Assembly (NCBI GenBank): GCA_006384855.1
Contig: VCJN01000063.1
Location: 62,001-126,000 of the forward strand
Reading direction: 5' to 3'
Origin: Tetraselmis striata
Lineage: Eukaryota > Chlorophyta > Chlorodendrophyceae > Chlorodendrales > Chlorodendraceae
DNA length: 64,000 nucleotides
Part shown: in pieces, positions 1 through 11,830 of the stretch
Layout of the letters: each line of letters opens with the position of its first letter
Position numbering within the stretch: the stretch's first letter is position 1
Notes under the pieces: generated by a model
The model's database searches: none
What the model saw: the letters and a program-made list of their open reading frames with translations, nothing else
Told to the model about the DNA's origin: nothing
Position numbers and translations under genes: made by a program

Positions 1-40
1 CAGCATCTCTACGATGAGCGCACCCTATACCTTCATCACT

Positions 41-571
41 GGCTGAGGCCACCGCTAGCAAGACTGTCGAGCAAGAGATGCATAGGGTGGAGAGAATTTA
101 CCGTGAGGGGTGGCATTACCCGCATCTCGACAGCGGGGGCAGATGAACGCCCGCATCTCTCGCGTAAAAACCCGTGTACTGTCGCTCCTAGCTCTTGTAA
201 CGACGAGGCTCTTTTCCATACTCGACTCCCGTGCGTCGTGGAACCATGTCTTACAGGCGGTTGCGCCGAGAGAGATGCGGTAATGAAACCCGGAGGCCCA
301 CTTTGAGGACAACAAGTACATCCTCGCGTCAGTCTTGCCAGCGGTGGCTGAGGCCACCGCTGGCAAGACTGACGAGCAAGAGATGCAAAGGGTGGAGAGA
401 ATTTACCGTGAGGGTGGGGTTACCCGCATCTCGGCAGCGGGGGCAGGTGAACGCCCGCATCTCTCGCGTAAAAACCCGTGTACTGTCGCTCCTAGCTCTT
501 GTAACGACGAGACGCTTTTCCAAACCCGACTTCTGTGCGTCGTGGAACCTTGTCTTGCAGGCTGTTGCGCC
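41..571. repeat. Tandem duplication, two 227-bp units
   Basis: Units at 41-267 and 346-571 (offset about 305) are very similar, differing by scattered substitutions and small indels. Each unit, read on the minus strand, gives an open stretch with a CPRC motif preceded by a basic segment (TREMRAF). I do not recognise the family. The plus-strand ORF spanning both units is probably a shadow. Confidence 0.8.
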
Positions 572-783
572 GGACTTTTCCGTAGATTGGTGGTACGCTG
601 CCGTGGATTCTGCCCTCTTCGGGGAGTGCCAGAGCAAGACTGTAAAACACTGTGGCTACTCGATTCGCATCGTTCGCGACTGGCGCAACGACAACGAGAT
701 GCGGCGCGGCATTCAACACATCAACAAGCAACGCTTATTGAAGTCCACCAAAACCTGCTTGCCCCGCCGAGCCGGGTCTCTAA

Positions 784-809
784 CCCCCCCCCCCCCCCCC
801 CCCCCCCCC
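784..809. repeat. C26 homopolymer
   Basis: Run of 26 C directly after TAA. No gene could be assigned around it, so its sense strand is unknown. Confidence 0.95.
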
Positions 810-1320
810 GTCTTAGTCGATGACCGCTACTACCAGGTCGTAGCGGCGCCGCGTCAGGCTGGCGGGTCCTCCAAGCCCGCATCTTAACCACTGCCAGCGG
901 GGTCCGGCGGAGATGGCTCCCAAAACGGCGGCGCTGCAGCAGGTCTCTTGGAGCTTCGAGCAGCGAGGAGTGAAATCCTTAACAGGGTGGGCCACCGTGG
1001 CGCGCAAAATGGCGCGAAGTAGCCCCACCACCTAGGTGAGGCGGATAGTACTTTACGCGACACAGGGCGCGAAGAGGACACGGCGAATTGTCATTTTTAG
1101 TACTCTCGTATAGTTATACATTGCACCTGAAATGTAACCAAAAAGTGGGTACATATCCCAGCCTAAGCGATCACGTGGGGGGCACATTTTCGAGTCTGTA
1201 AATAGGACCGTTTTGACTCGAAAATGCCCCCTGTACCGAGCTGAACCGGGCACATGGTTAGTGGTGGGCGGCGTTCTTGCGTAAGTTGGCTTGGTTGTTG
1301 CTGCGGTGGCTCGCTCAGCA
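810..1320. other. No gene recognised
   Basis: GC-rich then mixed sequence. Only short overlapping ORFs occur and no motif was recognised. Confidence 0.5.
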
Positions 1321-1322
1321 GG

Positions 1323-1545
1323 TTACTGGTGCGAGCTGCTAGACGGGTGGGCTGCATCATCGTCCGTTTCCCACTCGCTGTCTGAGCCGCGGGTGCCAGA
1401 AAGGCGTGGCTTGCTCATGCTGCGGTTGCGGGTGGCGCCGTCCGAGCGGCTACGGCCCCTGGGCTTCTTCTTAAGTTTGGTTGTTGTGGCTGCCTTGCCC
1501 TTAACAGTAATGCAATCTATTTTGCACCGAGCGAGGCACGCGGTG
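1323..1545 (-). CDS. Possible C-terminal exon: Cys cluster plus basic/acidic tail
   Basis: A minus-strand reading frame opens after a stop and runs to a TAA near 1323. It shows a Cys cluster (CTACLARCKIDC, spacing C-x2-C-x3-C-x3-C), then a strongly basic stretch (KLKKKPRGRSRS), then an acidic/Ser-rich end (SDSEWETDDD...SSSSHQ). The composition looks like the C-terminal tail of a nucleic-acid-binding protein or a retroelement Gag/zinc knuckle rather than random shadow. No upstream exon or start was found. It could be the last exon of a gene or a transposon remnant. Confidence 0.3.
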
Positions 1546-1636
1546 CATTGTGGTTAGGTCTAAATTAGGGTTTGGGGGTAGCAGTGGGATTGATAGCTAA
1601 TATGAATGCCGGTTGGTTCATTTTGTGCCAAGTCGG

Positions 1637-1830
1637 GAAACCAATTCCGTCCAAACAGGGACAAATCAAAACAGTGAAGGAAACGGGATGGTTACAAGAA
1701 GTTTGCGCCATCGGGGGCTGAAACTCTGTCCAAACTGGGACAAAAATAAGGGCGGGGGGGGGGACGTGATGGCTATAAGTAGTTTGTGCTGTCAGGGGCT
1801 GAAACTCCGTATAAGCCGGGACAAAACATA
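1637..1830. repeat. Three tandem units of about 82 bp
   Basis: Units begin near 1637, 1720 and 1801. Each carries a block like 'gaaactctgtccaaactggg' followed by acaaaa. The units are degenerate, with a G10 run inside the second spacer. No coding role is evident. Confidence 0.7.
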
Positions 1831-2437
1831 TGAGCGGCTATTTTGCGGAATTGTACTACATATCATCATCTTCGATCACATAATAATCCCCTCGACGCTC
1901 TGCCGCCTCGCGTCTCCTCTTCTCCGCCGCTGCACGCTCTGCCCGCTCCTCTTCCTCGGTCATTGGAAGGGGTAGACCCAGCCACTTCTCGAAGTCATCT
2001 GGACGCAGTCTTTGAGTCTCGTCCCATGGCTTCTCTTTGAACCATGAGGTCATCCTGGACTTCATCCCAATGATTTGCGTCTTGTTGTTGTCAATAAGGA
2101 CCGTCTTCAAGTTCCTCTGTGTAAACGAGTGGGTCGGATGCATTATATATCGTCCCACCACACACCGAAGTCATGCAGTAGGGACCTGAATGCGTGGCAA
2201 CCCGCCGAGGCGATAATTTTTATGTTGATCGCATTGCTATGTTATGTCACCCGGGATGCTTTCGGTACTTTGATACGCCGTAACTCACATATTATACAAT
2301 AGCGACTAATTACAGCAACATAGTAATAATATACGAATATAATGCAGGAATTGTATAAATACTCAGCACCAACGCGGTGTGAGCAGGCACCTGTGCTTGG
2401 GGTGGTTCCGCCACATGTAGGCGGAGGAGGGTCTCAC
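1831..2437. other. No gene recognised
   Basis: A short minus-strand ORF (1856-2161, Glu/Arg-rich) overlaps this stretch but matches nothing I know. The remainder is AT-rich flank of the pogo-like element. Confidence 0.4.
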
Positions 2438-2439
2438 TA

Positions 2440-2463
2440 CCCGTTAATATAACTTATGTCATG
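2440..2463 (+). repeat. Left terminal inverted repeat of the pogo-like element
   Basis: Pairs with 6314-6337 with four internal mismatches. It lies immediately inside a TA dinucleotide. Confidence 0.75.
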
Positions 2464-2639
2464 AGGGGGTTAATTCTGGGCAGCACATGCCCGTGTCCCA
2501 TGGCTCAAACCGCGTCAGCACACCAACTGGCCAGCTCAACGTGCAGCTAGGGACCTTAGGTGGGTGCTGACGTGGCTGCTTTGAGCATGCAAGCAATTCC
2601 ATGGTCTGTGGGCCAGGTTCTAGGTGAGTGGGTCCAGAG

Positions 2640-5600
2640 TTAATTAAAAACACTAATGTCATACCCCTGTATCTCGACGCCGGCGCAGTCGATGTCCGCC
2701 GGCGCAATGTCACCCGCCACCGCATGGCTCGCCGACAGCCCGCTCGCCGCCTCCGTAGCTGCCATACAGTTGGTAGCCACCCCCCCTAGTTCCCCTACTG
2801 ACCCGGGAACGGGCATGGGCACGGGTGGCTCCGCGGGGGGTGCTGGGCCGGAGGATGGAGCCGGCGGGGCGGGGTGGGGTGGCATTTCGGCCGGACCACC
2901 CACCGTCCCACTCATATCCGGAGCCCGACGTGCCATGTGAGTTGAAACAGCCTCTTTAACGGACGCGAGGGCCCTAACCTGCAGCATAAGCTCAGCCTTA
3001 TTGCCCTGGACCCGCTGGAGCAGGGGTTTCGTGTGGCGGAGCACGGCTTGGAGCTCCTGCTTGTTACGACGGGCTATTTTGGCCTCGCCCCCAGAGACGA
3101 TCTTCTCCAAAACAGTACGGCCGTCAATAACCCCCTCCGCGATGGCGCGATTCATCTTGGCTTGCTTCTCCTCCAGCCTCTCGTCGGCCTTCCGTTTCTT
3201 TTCCTGAATCTCCTGGTCTCGCAGTCGGGCGTTAGCGATAGACTCCTCGCTCGTCAAGCTGCCCCTCTGGCACCAGAAAGTTCTGGGCGCCCTAATCTTC
3301 GTCTTGAGCACTGCAGGGTCCAGCTCCTCCTCCTCCTCCCCCTCCTCCGCGTCGTGTGGAGGACCACGGTTGTCTTCCTCCACAGGTTGGGTGGCGGCCA
3401 GGATTTCCGCGTGGATTTGCTGGTGTTGGAGGAAGATCTCCAGCTGCTGGGCGGGCTCCCATGCTGCCCATGCCTGTGCGGTGAGGTGGGGCGCAGCCTT
3501 CACCTTGGCGATGATAGGGTCAGTGAGATTGGTGCTTCGCTCCCGCAGCGGTGGCCTGCCTGACCGGGCCTTGGATGCTGCAGTTGAGGCCTCCAATGGC
3601 AGCATTGTAGTGATTGAGGCTGCTGCACAGCTCCATGTCGCGTTCTGGTATATGCGCTCCAGCTCCTCGCGCAGATTCCACAGCTCGTTGCGGTTGAAAG
3701 GTATGAGCCCCTCCTCGCGCCATCCCATCATGTTTCTGTCGTAGATAGGTGAAGCCGTGCTCGAATGCCGGTCGAAACATATCGATGAAGTCATCCAGCT
3801 TCAACGCCTCCAACCATTTCACTTTCGTAGCGAACCTGGTTCTGCCATCCGTGTTGTAGTTTTTGCGTCTGAACATCTCGTGCTTCTCTTTGTGCCACAC
3901 CGCCTGCAAGTCATACCAGAACACAAATCGAAACGTAATGTCAGTGATATGTGTGAATTAATTCCCAGCGCATATGTGACATGTGGGGCAGGGCGCGCGC
4001 GTGCGGGGGGGGGAGGGGGGGGGGGGGGGGTTCATATATACTAATGTGCACATGCATTTGCATATAACATGATTTATATACATTCTGGCGACATACCTTT
4101 AGAGAACCAAAGTTGCATGTGTCCTCCCCTTGCAGTCTATAGCTCAGATTCGGGACGCGGAGAAGGATTTCGAATCCGTTCCTGATGCATGCCTCCAGTA
4201 CCTCCAGCCCAAGGTGAGTACCCACGCCATCGCATATCACGACAGCCTGCTCCCCGGGGTGTGTATCTCTGGGTTTTGCCATGGGAGCGGCTGGCACCAG
4301 CACTGACATCACGTAGTCAGTCACGCCATCGCCGTTCAGACTGCCCTTCTCGTTGTGATTGAAGCGCCAATATAATATTTTGCCATTTACCTCGGTTTGT
4401 AGGCCAGGCCGAGTCCAGCCTACCTCCGTGCTGCTACCAGATGCGAAGACGGTATATGGCGGCAAGTTTTCGCCAATGCCAGTGCGCCCACATGCCACTG
4501 TTGCAGTGGCGCTGCTCTTGGTGCTCAGACCCTCGCCCCGATCATGCTTGCCATCTCTGACGATTCGATCGCCCTTCCGCTTGCCACCCTTCGTGCAGTC
4601 CAGCTCAACGCGTGTCTCATCAAATGAGAAGATGCGCTCCGGGTGGGTGATGATGAGCATCTCGCTGCGCGGCACAGTAGGGTCGTAGTCTGGATTTCTG
4701 ACAGCCACTCCGGCGTTTAGCATGATGTCGGCAGCCACATTGTAATAAGTTTCCAGGTTGTCAATCGTGAGCCGCTCTGCACGCGTCATTTCCAGTGGTC
4801 TCTCAGTGCCTTGCTCCATGCCATGCCGTTTTAGGAATGCATAGTACCAGCCATGAGTTGCCTTGCCGCCGGGAAAACTTGACGCATAAGGAGTCCCTTT
4901 GACAATGTCTGTCCCCCAGAACAATACATCGCGTTGAAACACTGGCAGCTTCTTGTTGCGCAGAGCTCTAATTACACCGGCTATGCGCTCCTCTAGCTCC
5001 ATAGGCAGGTAAACTCCTCCGGGTTTCTCTGGAGGCACCACATGCCCCACAGACATTGCCACCTTAATCCTGCGAACAAGATGGCGCGCAGTGATCTCCA
5101 CGCCTCCATGTAGGAGTCGCTGGCGAGCACAACTAGCAGCGGCGTTCACAGAAAGCTTGGGATCAGCGTCCAGCTCAGAAACCGCAGTTACAATTCCTTG
5201 AGTGGTCAGAGCCCGGTAGTCCAGCCAGGTGGCGGCACCCTTGAAGGATGTCTTGGCAGCCGCTGCTGCTGCTGCCTCCCCCGGCAGCCTGGCCTTTCTG
5301 CCCGACCTGCCGCGCCGTTTCTTCCCTCTGTCGACACCGACGATAGTGTCCGACGGTGCAGACGGAGGGGCAGGAACATCAGGAGGAGGGCTGTTCAGGT
5401 CTTGCTCCGGCGGCTGCGGCTTTTCCGGAAGAGATTCCCGCACATTCTGGAGGTTGCGGGTCCGCCGAGACACAGCCATGATCAGCGCGGAGTGATCACA
5501 CGGGCGCACCGACACTCGGAGGTCAGCAGCGGCCTCCAAGCCCGCCTGCTTGAGTGTGAGCTCCGGCTGCACGGCGCTCCATTTGCTGAGCGCAAGCAAG

Positions 5601-5944
5601 CTGAAAACCTGGTTCTTCTGGCTCTTATTCAGGTGGCGGATCGGGATGAGGCGGCGGGTAGGGCGGTCTAGACCGACAAGCACCGGTGCCCCCTCCTCAT
5701 TCTGCCCCACAGTGGCCGGGTTGCTCGCGACTGACGACCCGACCGACCGCCGAGGCATGCGCCGAGCGTGTATGCAAAGGTAGTAAGTGGCACGGGGCGT
5801 GTGTGGGTGCCCATGATTGACTAATCGGCGGAGAAGCGTCAGCAAATTGCGACAGACGTTCCGAGGGGGTTTGAAAAACACAGCGCATTTGAAAATAAAA
5901 CTCGGACTCACCTCGCCGCGCGCCACTGGTTGTTGTCCAGCCAT
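2640..5944 (-). CDS. Pogo-like DDE/D transposase, C-terminal frameshift
   Basis: This is a cut-and-paste transposase acting in the nucleus on its own TIRs. A DDE_1-type catalytic core is visible: first Asp in FSFDET (codon at 4621-4619), second in CDGVGTHL (4231-4229), third in GEDTCNFGSLK (4123-4121). D2-D3 spacing is 36 residues (DD36D). An intron at 4096-3904 (GTATGT...TTGCAG) joins GSLK to AVWHKEKHEMF and carries a near-pure C tract. The next conserved segment continues as FRPAFEHGFTY and then jumps one frame near 3740-3755 to NMMGWREEGLIPFNR, so the gene is frameshifted or one base is in error. A Glu/Lys coiled-coil-like region and a Pro-rich tail follow, ending at 2640. The start is uncertain: Met at 5944 is followed by a strong GTGAGT donor that could open another intron, and Met near 5757 is an alternative. 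Confidence 0.75.
4005..4030 (-). repeat. C tract in the transposase intron
   Basis: 26 bases, all C on the sense strand except one T. It lies about 65 nt after the 5' splice site. Confidence 0.9.
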
Positions 5945-6313
5945 GTGTCAATCATCGCGCAGCCGCCCGCGCAGCACCACGTTAGCTTGCAAGATATAAC
6001 CTATAGCTTCGTGTTTATACAGCTCGGATGTCGAGGGGCGTGGTTTCGTGTGTCTCTAGGTTGTGGGAGGTGGAGGTGTTGTCAGCGTTAATCTGTGGTC
6101 GGGCGATCGGCCGGCGACCACCTGATCCACATCAATTTGATGTCACCCTCCCTCGCACACTTTGACTAGAACTACCAACTTTGACCATCCCGGCGGGCCC
6201 TAGGGCCCTAGTAGGCATCCAAGAACCCCCTCGCTGGTGTGTTCGGGCCTCCATGGCGGTCATGGCCCTGCCCACAGCCCGTAGCGTTAAAAGGGTATGA
6301 CACTAGTCCTAGC

Positions 6314-6337
6314 TATGACATTATTTCTATTTACGGG
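6314..6337 (-). repeat. Right terminal inverted repeat of the pogo-like element
   Basis: Inverted counterpart of 2440-2463. It lies immediately inside the TA at 6338-6339. Confidence 0.75.
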
Positions 6338-6339
6338 TA

Positions 6340-7325
6340 GTTGACCAGCGACGTTGTCGTCAAGACATGGCCGCGGGTGGGGTTACAAGGACACTGGAAT
6401 AATTTACTTGTATGATCCCGCGGATGATGTATCCCGCGGAGATATCATGTATTCGCCCGCGTACCGCACGAGTTGTATCTCGGAAACTTCGTTGATGGCA
6501 ACTGACACCATCAGCCGTCGCCGGCATCTAGCGGTCATTGTTCCGTCTGGGGATTTATTTTGCCATACGCCTCCTCTAGGGGTCCTCTGGCTACATGGCA
6601 CCTTGTCTTGGACGGCCACATGATTATTTGAATATTTGAAGGCCCGTCCTCCCAGTGTCCCTCGTCCGAGGGCCGTTAGTGCACTTCAGTTGTAACTCTC
6701 TCAAAATGGACGATGACTAAGGAAGTAATGGACCATATTAATCAGCACTGCGCGTGCTGCTCATCATATACCGTCGATCGTCGTCGCGGTAATATATGCC
6801 ACGAGTACAGGTAGTGGCTAATATCGGTACATGACTACAAGTACGGGTGGTAGTAGAGTCGGACTACGAGTGTAATTAGCTGGCCCAGATTAAATTATCA
6901 TTCTACTATGGACCTAGCATGGGTCGTTACCGCAGTCGTAGGGCTGGATCATGGGCCGTGCTCCGGTCTGAATGGTGAAGCTCATGCCCTCCAACCCGAC
7001 CGCCAAGACATCATCCCTGACCGGCCGCTGCCTCAAGACGTACTCACAAATTAGACGTGGGCAAAAATAAGAGTGCACCCATTGGGTGCAATTGACACTA
7101 CCACCCTTTTATTATTATTATTATTATACATTATTATTTTTGATAATATAAATAATATAATATATAGACGATTTATATGTTATTTCCAGCGTGTATTTCC
7201 GCCTACTGGTATACCTCTACAGGATATGCTGTATATCGCTACAGGTACGGCCAGATGCTGTGCTCATATGCTCGTCGCAATCCTTAGCGCTATACACTAA
7301 TCCTTAGCGGTCGCGCCTGGAACCC
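6340..7325. other. No gene recognised
   Basis: Mixed composition with an AT-rich patch at 7105-7190. No ORF with recognisable motifs. Confidence 0.5.
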
Positions 7326-7329
7326 TTTT

Positions 7330-7415
7330 TTTTCCCCGCCCCCGGGACAGGACTGGCACCAGTGAAACCCTTGCAGCGTCTCGACGACGGCCGTTTAGGC
7401 AGCAATCCAGTTACG
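7330..7415 (+). repeat. Copy 1 of the shared 'gggacaggactgg' head repeat
   Basis: About 80 bp nearly identical to the starts of the dispersed repeats at 43177 and 60541. Here it directly precedes the broken tyrosine recombinase, so it may be a terminus or promoter region of that element. Confidence 0.7.
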
Positions 7416-7479
7416 GAACGTCGGCAGGCATTGATGTGGGAACCCGCTAATATCTCAGAAATCCGCGCTTTCAGAGGCG

Positions 7480-8067
7480 CGCTTGCGCCGATTACGTCTT
7501 CGTATGCCGCGCAAAGGCTAGCACTAGCTGCGAGACCGGCGATTTGGTGGTCGACCGGCCATCCGGGAGCATTTTGTGGTACTGTATGTCCGTAAGCAGA
7601 AAGGCGACATCCGTACTCGGGCTTCCGCTAAGCCCAACCTGGACCTGCCAATCGCTTGAGTCCGGGACCTCGCTGATTTGCTGGACTGGTACGTACTCCA
7701 CAAGTCGCGACGCCTCCTGCCGCCGTTTCTACGGCATCGGCCCGCCGCCCAAGTTCTAAAGCGTCAATCCCTTGGAGCCTTATTCCGCCACTTCGTTAGT
7801 TTCATCTACTCTCACCGAGTGGTTGCGGGACGCCCACCTGGCGGGCGCCCGACCACCCCCCGGTTTCAAGTGGACATGGCATTGTCTGCGCAAGCGGCCG
7901 CAGCGGCAAGCGGCATCGGCGTCCCCTTGCCGGCCGTCACGCACATGGGCGATTGGTCGAAGACCAACGAGGTGGTTAAAAGGAAGTACATCGTCCCGAC
8001 CATGCGCCCGACTCCCGCGGCCTGGCGGTTCTTCGGTTGGCTCGTCCCCGTTCGGCCGCTGCACTAA
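7480..8067 (+). pseudogene. DIRS/Kangaroo-type tyrosine recombinase, broken
   Basis: Tyrosine recombinases of DIRS-order retrotransposons integrate the circular cDNA. Pieces in successive frames read in the right order. First comes a central segment (HFVVLYVRKQKGDIRTR) closed by a TGA at about 7659. It resumes in frame as VRDLADLLDWYVLHKS. After a frame change comes WHCLRK, the His-x-x-Arg box. After a second change come ASGIGVPLPAVTHMGDWS and EVVKRKYI, whose Tyr is the expected nucleophile. The stop is near 8067. One stop and at least two frameshifts mark a dead copy. The N-terminal catalytic Arg region was not located. The gene lies tail-to-tail with the RT ORF at 11.6-14.0 kb. Confidence 0.65.
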
Positions 8068-10580
8068 GCTACATGTGCCAGCCTTTGGCTTTCGTCTCTG
8101 GCAAATCGTGCCCCCTTGGGTAAATGCTCATATGTAATCCTTAGTCATCTAGAGATTTACAGTACATTACATATGTTGTACTGCGCACGACCCCCTGCGG
8201 GGGGCGCACGGACTAGGGCCTGCCGGCCCGCACCAACACCACAACCTGAGGGATCCACCCTCAGGCACCGGCACTCTGTGCTTTGCGCTCGCCTCAAGCG
8301 GCTCGCGCACCCAACCCACCCCCAGCCATCGTTACGCGCTAGGAGACACCCAGGCCAAGCCTGTGGTTCTTGTCTTAGCCTTCAATGCAATAAGCGACCT
8401 GACATTCTTGGCAAATCGTGCCTCAGTCCTTGGTTAGTTATTTCATATTTTATTTTGTTATTCTATATTATACGAAGTAAAGCGGCTTCGCCACTATGAG
8501 AAAAGAAGGCCCTTGTCCTTGCATACGGTTCATGGATTCGCATATATCCGTGCACGTAGATATATATGTCGTGTATGTATATATATCGTATTATCTGAAT
8601 TCTTACAATACACTTGATATAATGCCCACGGTAATATCGCCTGCCCACGACACTCGGTTGAGGCTGAGACACACCTACCGCCATGTCCCTCGTCTCGAGG
8701 TACTCGTAAACCCTACTGCAATTAGGATTTACCATGTCGACTCGACTAATCGAGCTTTTCGGACATTTCTGCCCCTCCGTGCCCGACCCGAGCTATAGCC
8801 GTGGTCAACCCTTTTCTAGGGTTACATCGATACAGTACCGTGGGGTGCCACCACGTGTAGCGTATGGTAGTAGCATGGGTAACGTGTAGGGTAGTAGCAC
8901 GGGTAGCGGGGTTACCCCTGGTAGTAGGGGACGATGCATCGGTGACGCCCCCCTTTCCTACTACGCGTACCCTGGCTACTGAAGCCTCGGAAACTATTCA
9001 GAGCCCCCGTATGCGGGACTCTATCTGTCCGAAGCGAACCAAGGCGTACACACGATGAGCACACGCTATGTATGCAACTCATGCACCTGCAGACAACGGG
9101 TTGACTCACCCGGGACACTCCGACAGTGTGCGGCCGAGAGAAGTTGCGGTTGCTAGTGAAAGAATGCGTAGGCGTCTCTCTGTACCATACCGTGTTTATT
9201 TTTTGTCCATACACCCTCCCGCACCTACCCTACTGATGTCATGTACGATTTTCACTATTTTTCTAAACATTAGCAAAGCATGGGGCTCTAGCTGGAAACA
9301 CTAGCTGGAAGCTGGAAGCTGCTGTTGCTCTTGGCAGAAGGTGGAGATACCGCCGCGTCGCGGGGCGTCATATCGGGGTGAGGGATGGACGTGGGCACAC
9401 GGCAGTAGCGTCCTAGCCGCGTATGGCGGAATTTGTAATGTCGGGTAACACCCGTCGTACTTAGCCCTGTGCAATTCAAACATCTATAATTCTCAATATG
9501 ACCATTATTCAAAAACAAATATACACACTACCCGTACTACGAGTACTGACATCGTCCCATAATTACTACGGGAGAATAACATGCACTTTGCCTGGTGACA
9601 TCAAAATGATGTGAACAAGAGGTTACATCGCCCGGACGCAGATGCAGCACATATTTCGTGCATAAATCGTTACAGTACCGGATAAATATGGACGGAAGTC
9701 CACGCAGGATGCAGGCAGGCAGACCGAGCACAGAGTTCGTGTATGATTCGTAACAGTACCGGGTACTTATCGACGGAAATCCAGGTAGATCGACCGGGTG
9801 CATTTCAGGTTTGAAGGATGTCATTTTCAGTACTTAACGTGTACTTAATCGCACCGGGGACCAATTTCGGCCACTCAACAGAAAGCAGGGAAAATTCCAG
9901 CTTTTGGTACGCGCAGCGAACCATTTGGTACGCGCGTATCAACAGGAAGGACGGCGAGCTGAGGCAACTCTGTGGGTGCTCCACGCACATTCATCATGCA
10001 ATATGCGTACCAAAAGGACGAGCTATGCTTGGTGTACTGCTCGTAACTTTGTGCGTTTTAAATAGTATTGTTTGTTGCGCGCACCATAAATATTAGTGCA
10101 TCACCGTTGCTCAACTCGTGCATCCATATGTGTGTGCACTAGCCAGCAACATCTATGAATTGTCATGCAAATTTGTCACATGCAAACAACATGTCACCAA
10201 TGTTATAAAGTTTGTGATTTGCAGTCAGCCAGTAAGTGATGGACATCCATGAATATTTGACAAATGTTAGAAAGGAATAGATCAAGTATTCACCTTACAA
10301 ATGTATATAAATATATAGATAGCATATTGTTGCTGCATTGTCGCAATGCATTACCGCTCAACCAGTGTCGCTAGTGCACCACTTCAATGCAAAGCAATTG
10401 TCGCTGCACCACTACCGGGGAAATGAGCGGATGATCATGTTTAGTATGTCTTAAAACCACTTCCACTTAGCGCGCGCGCCAGCAATGCTGCATGCATCAA
10501 CTGTATTACTATTGCCGCACCACTACTCAGCTTTTGCTACTGCACTACTACTCAACTACAGTGTGTGCCAAGCCTCCTCT
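8068..10580. other. Gene-free stretch with short degenerate repeats
   Basis: No recognisable gene. Two degenerate units of about 81 bp (around 9650-9800, each containing 'acagtaccg') lie in tandem. 10100-10450 is AT-rich. Confidence 0.5.
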
Positions 10581-10582
10581 TC

Positions 10583-10655
10583 TTCTGCGTTGGTCCAGTG
10601 GCAACCGGCGGAAGAATATACTAAGCAAACGGTTTGAATCCCTGTCTCGAATAGA
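10583..10655 (+). other. tRNA-like sequence (SINE head or tRNA remnant)
   Basis: Box A-like TGGTCCAGTGG at 10591-10601 and box B-like GGTTTGAATCC at 10631-10641 sit at roughly tRNA spacing. The T-arm stem pairs poorly and I could not fold a good acceptor stem, so a functional tRNA is unlikely. Confidence 0.3.
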
Positions 10656-11219
10656 ACAATCGGATTTAACGCCCGCGAATGAAGTCACAAAATTGCATGA
10701 GACACAGCACGGAAGTGCCACACATGACGAGGATGCTTACCCAACTGCCTTGCACGTGTCGGCGGCCATGTTACCAAGGATCCCTAAGTCATCCAGGACA
10801 GAGGTAAATAGCAAGGATTGCCCGTAGTTTGGTCCCTGCTGCTCAATCTTGTGCACATGCACCATCTAATGAGCGAAATGCTCATGCAACTCCGTGAAGC
10901 ACGCCAACTGTTCGGGTAGAGTTTTAAATTCTGGGTAATTCTTGAACTTGTTGGCTGTTCCTGATGCTTGCGTGAACGTGTAAATGCGCCTTACATCGTT
11001 GCGAGTAGCATTATGTTCATCTGACTGCCCAATGAAGCTGAGGGTGGCCATTTAACAAGGTCATACACAAGCACGATAACAAAATCATACACAAGTGCTT
11101 TGCATATTGCCCAATACAAGCGGACCAAATATACAAACGATGGCACACACGACGACTCGCACAGATAGACATGCATGTGCAACGCGCAAGCACGGGAAAC
11201 TGCGAGGCATGCACCTGCA
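10656..11219. other. No gene recognised
   Basis: Short overlapping ORFs only. It leads into the tandem array at 11.4 kb. Confidence 0.4.
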
Positions 11220-11411
11220 TCAGACAAGGCGTGGCGGGCAAGGGCATAGATTACACAGCGCGCAGCGGTCAGGCAGCGGGAGGACCGCGCACCAGGGGCA
11301 CCAGCGACAACAGCAAAGCCACACAAAGGGGCAGCTCAGGCAGGGCTCCAAGCTCTTGCAGTAGTCCAAGCTCTTCAGCAGGGAGGGAAACGTCGGTGGG
11401 CGGCTGCTGCG

Positions 11412-11830
11412 CGCTGGCAGCCTGCGGGGATGGCGGCGAACAACGGCAGCAATTGAGGAGTTGGCATGGCCAGGCGGGAGGGGCGAGGGGCGACCAGCCG
11501 CACGCAGCGCGCTCCGAGGGCAACCTCCGAGGCGCACGCACCTGCACCAGCCAAGGCGTCGAGGGAAGTAAGGAGGGTAGCGTCGGCGGGTGGCTTCGCG
11601 CTGGCGGCCTGCGGGGTTAGCGGAGTGCAACGGCGGCAGATTAGGAGTCGGCATGGCCAGGCGGGAGGGGCGAGGGGCGGCCAGCCGCGCGCAGCGCGCT
11701 GGCAGGGCAGGGTCCGAGGCACGCACCTGCACCAGACAAGGCGTCGAGGGCAGCAAGGAGGGCAGCTTCGGCGGGCGGCTGCGCGCTGGCGGCCTGCGGG
11801 GATGGCGGAGAGTAGCGGCAGCAGCGACTA
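11412..11830. repeat. GC-rich tandem array, about 188-bp period
   Basis: Unit starts near 11412, 11602 and 11789 (each 'gctggc[ag]gcctgcgggg'), with a partial unit before them. On the minus strand the array is open and reads as Pro/Ala-rich repeats contiguous with the end of the RT ORF. It is open on both strands because of its composition. Confidence 0.75.

Larger units (their letters stand above)
2440..6337 (-). mobile_element. Pogo/Tigger-like (Tc1-mariner) DNA transposon with TIRs
   Basis: The ends form an imperfect inverted repeat of about 24-26 bp. The left end starts CCCGTTAATATAAC at 2440 and the right end, read on the minus strand, starts CCCGTAAATAGAAA at 6337. About 22 of 26 positions match, and both ends share ATGTCAT. 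TA dinucleotides flank both sides (2438-2439 and 6338-6339), as expected for Tc1/mariner-pogo insertion. The 3.9-kb interior encodes one minus-strand transposase. The C-terminal part of the transposase is out of frame, so this copy may be inactive. Confidence 0.8.

Noticed and set aside
231..887. 218-codon plus-strand ORF
   Set aside because: It crosses the tandem duplication and translates the C26 run as polyproline; no motif. Treated as a shadow.
3033..3563. Plus-strand ORFs opposite the transposase C-terminal half
   Set aside because: They are antisense to a frame with recognised transposase sequence and have no motif.
5198..5671. Plus-strand ORF opposite the transposase N-terminal region
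   Set aside because: Same reason; the minus frame continues into the recognised catalytic core.
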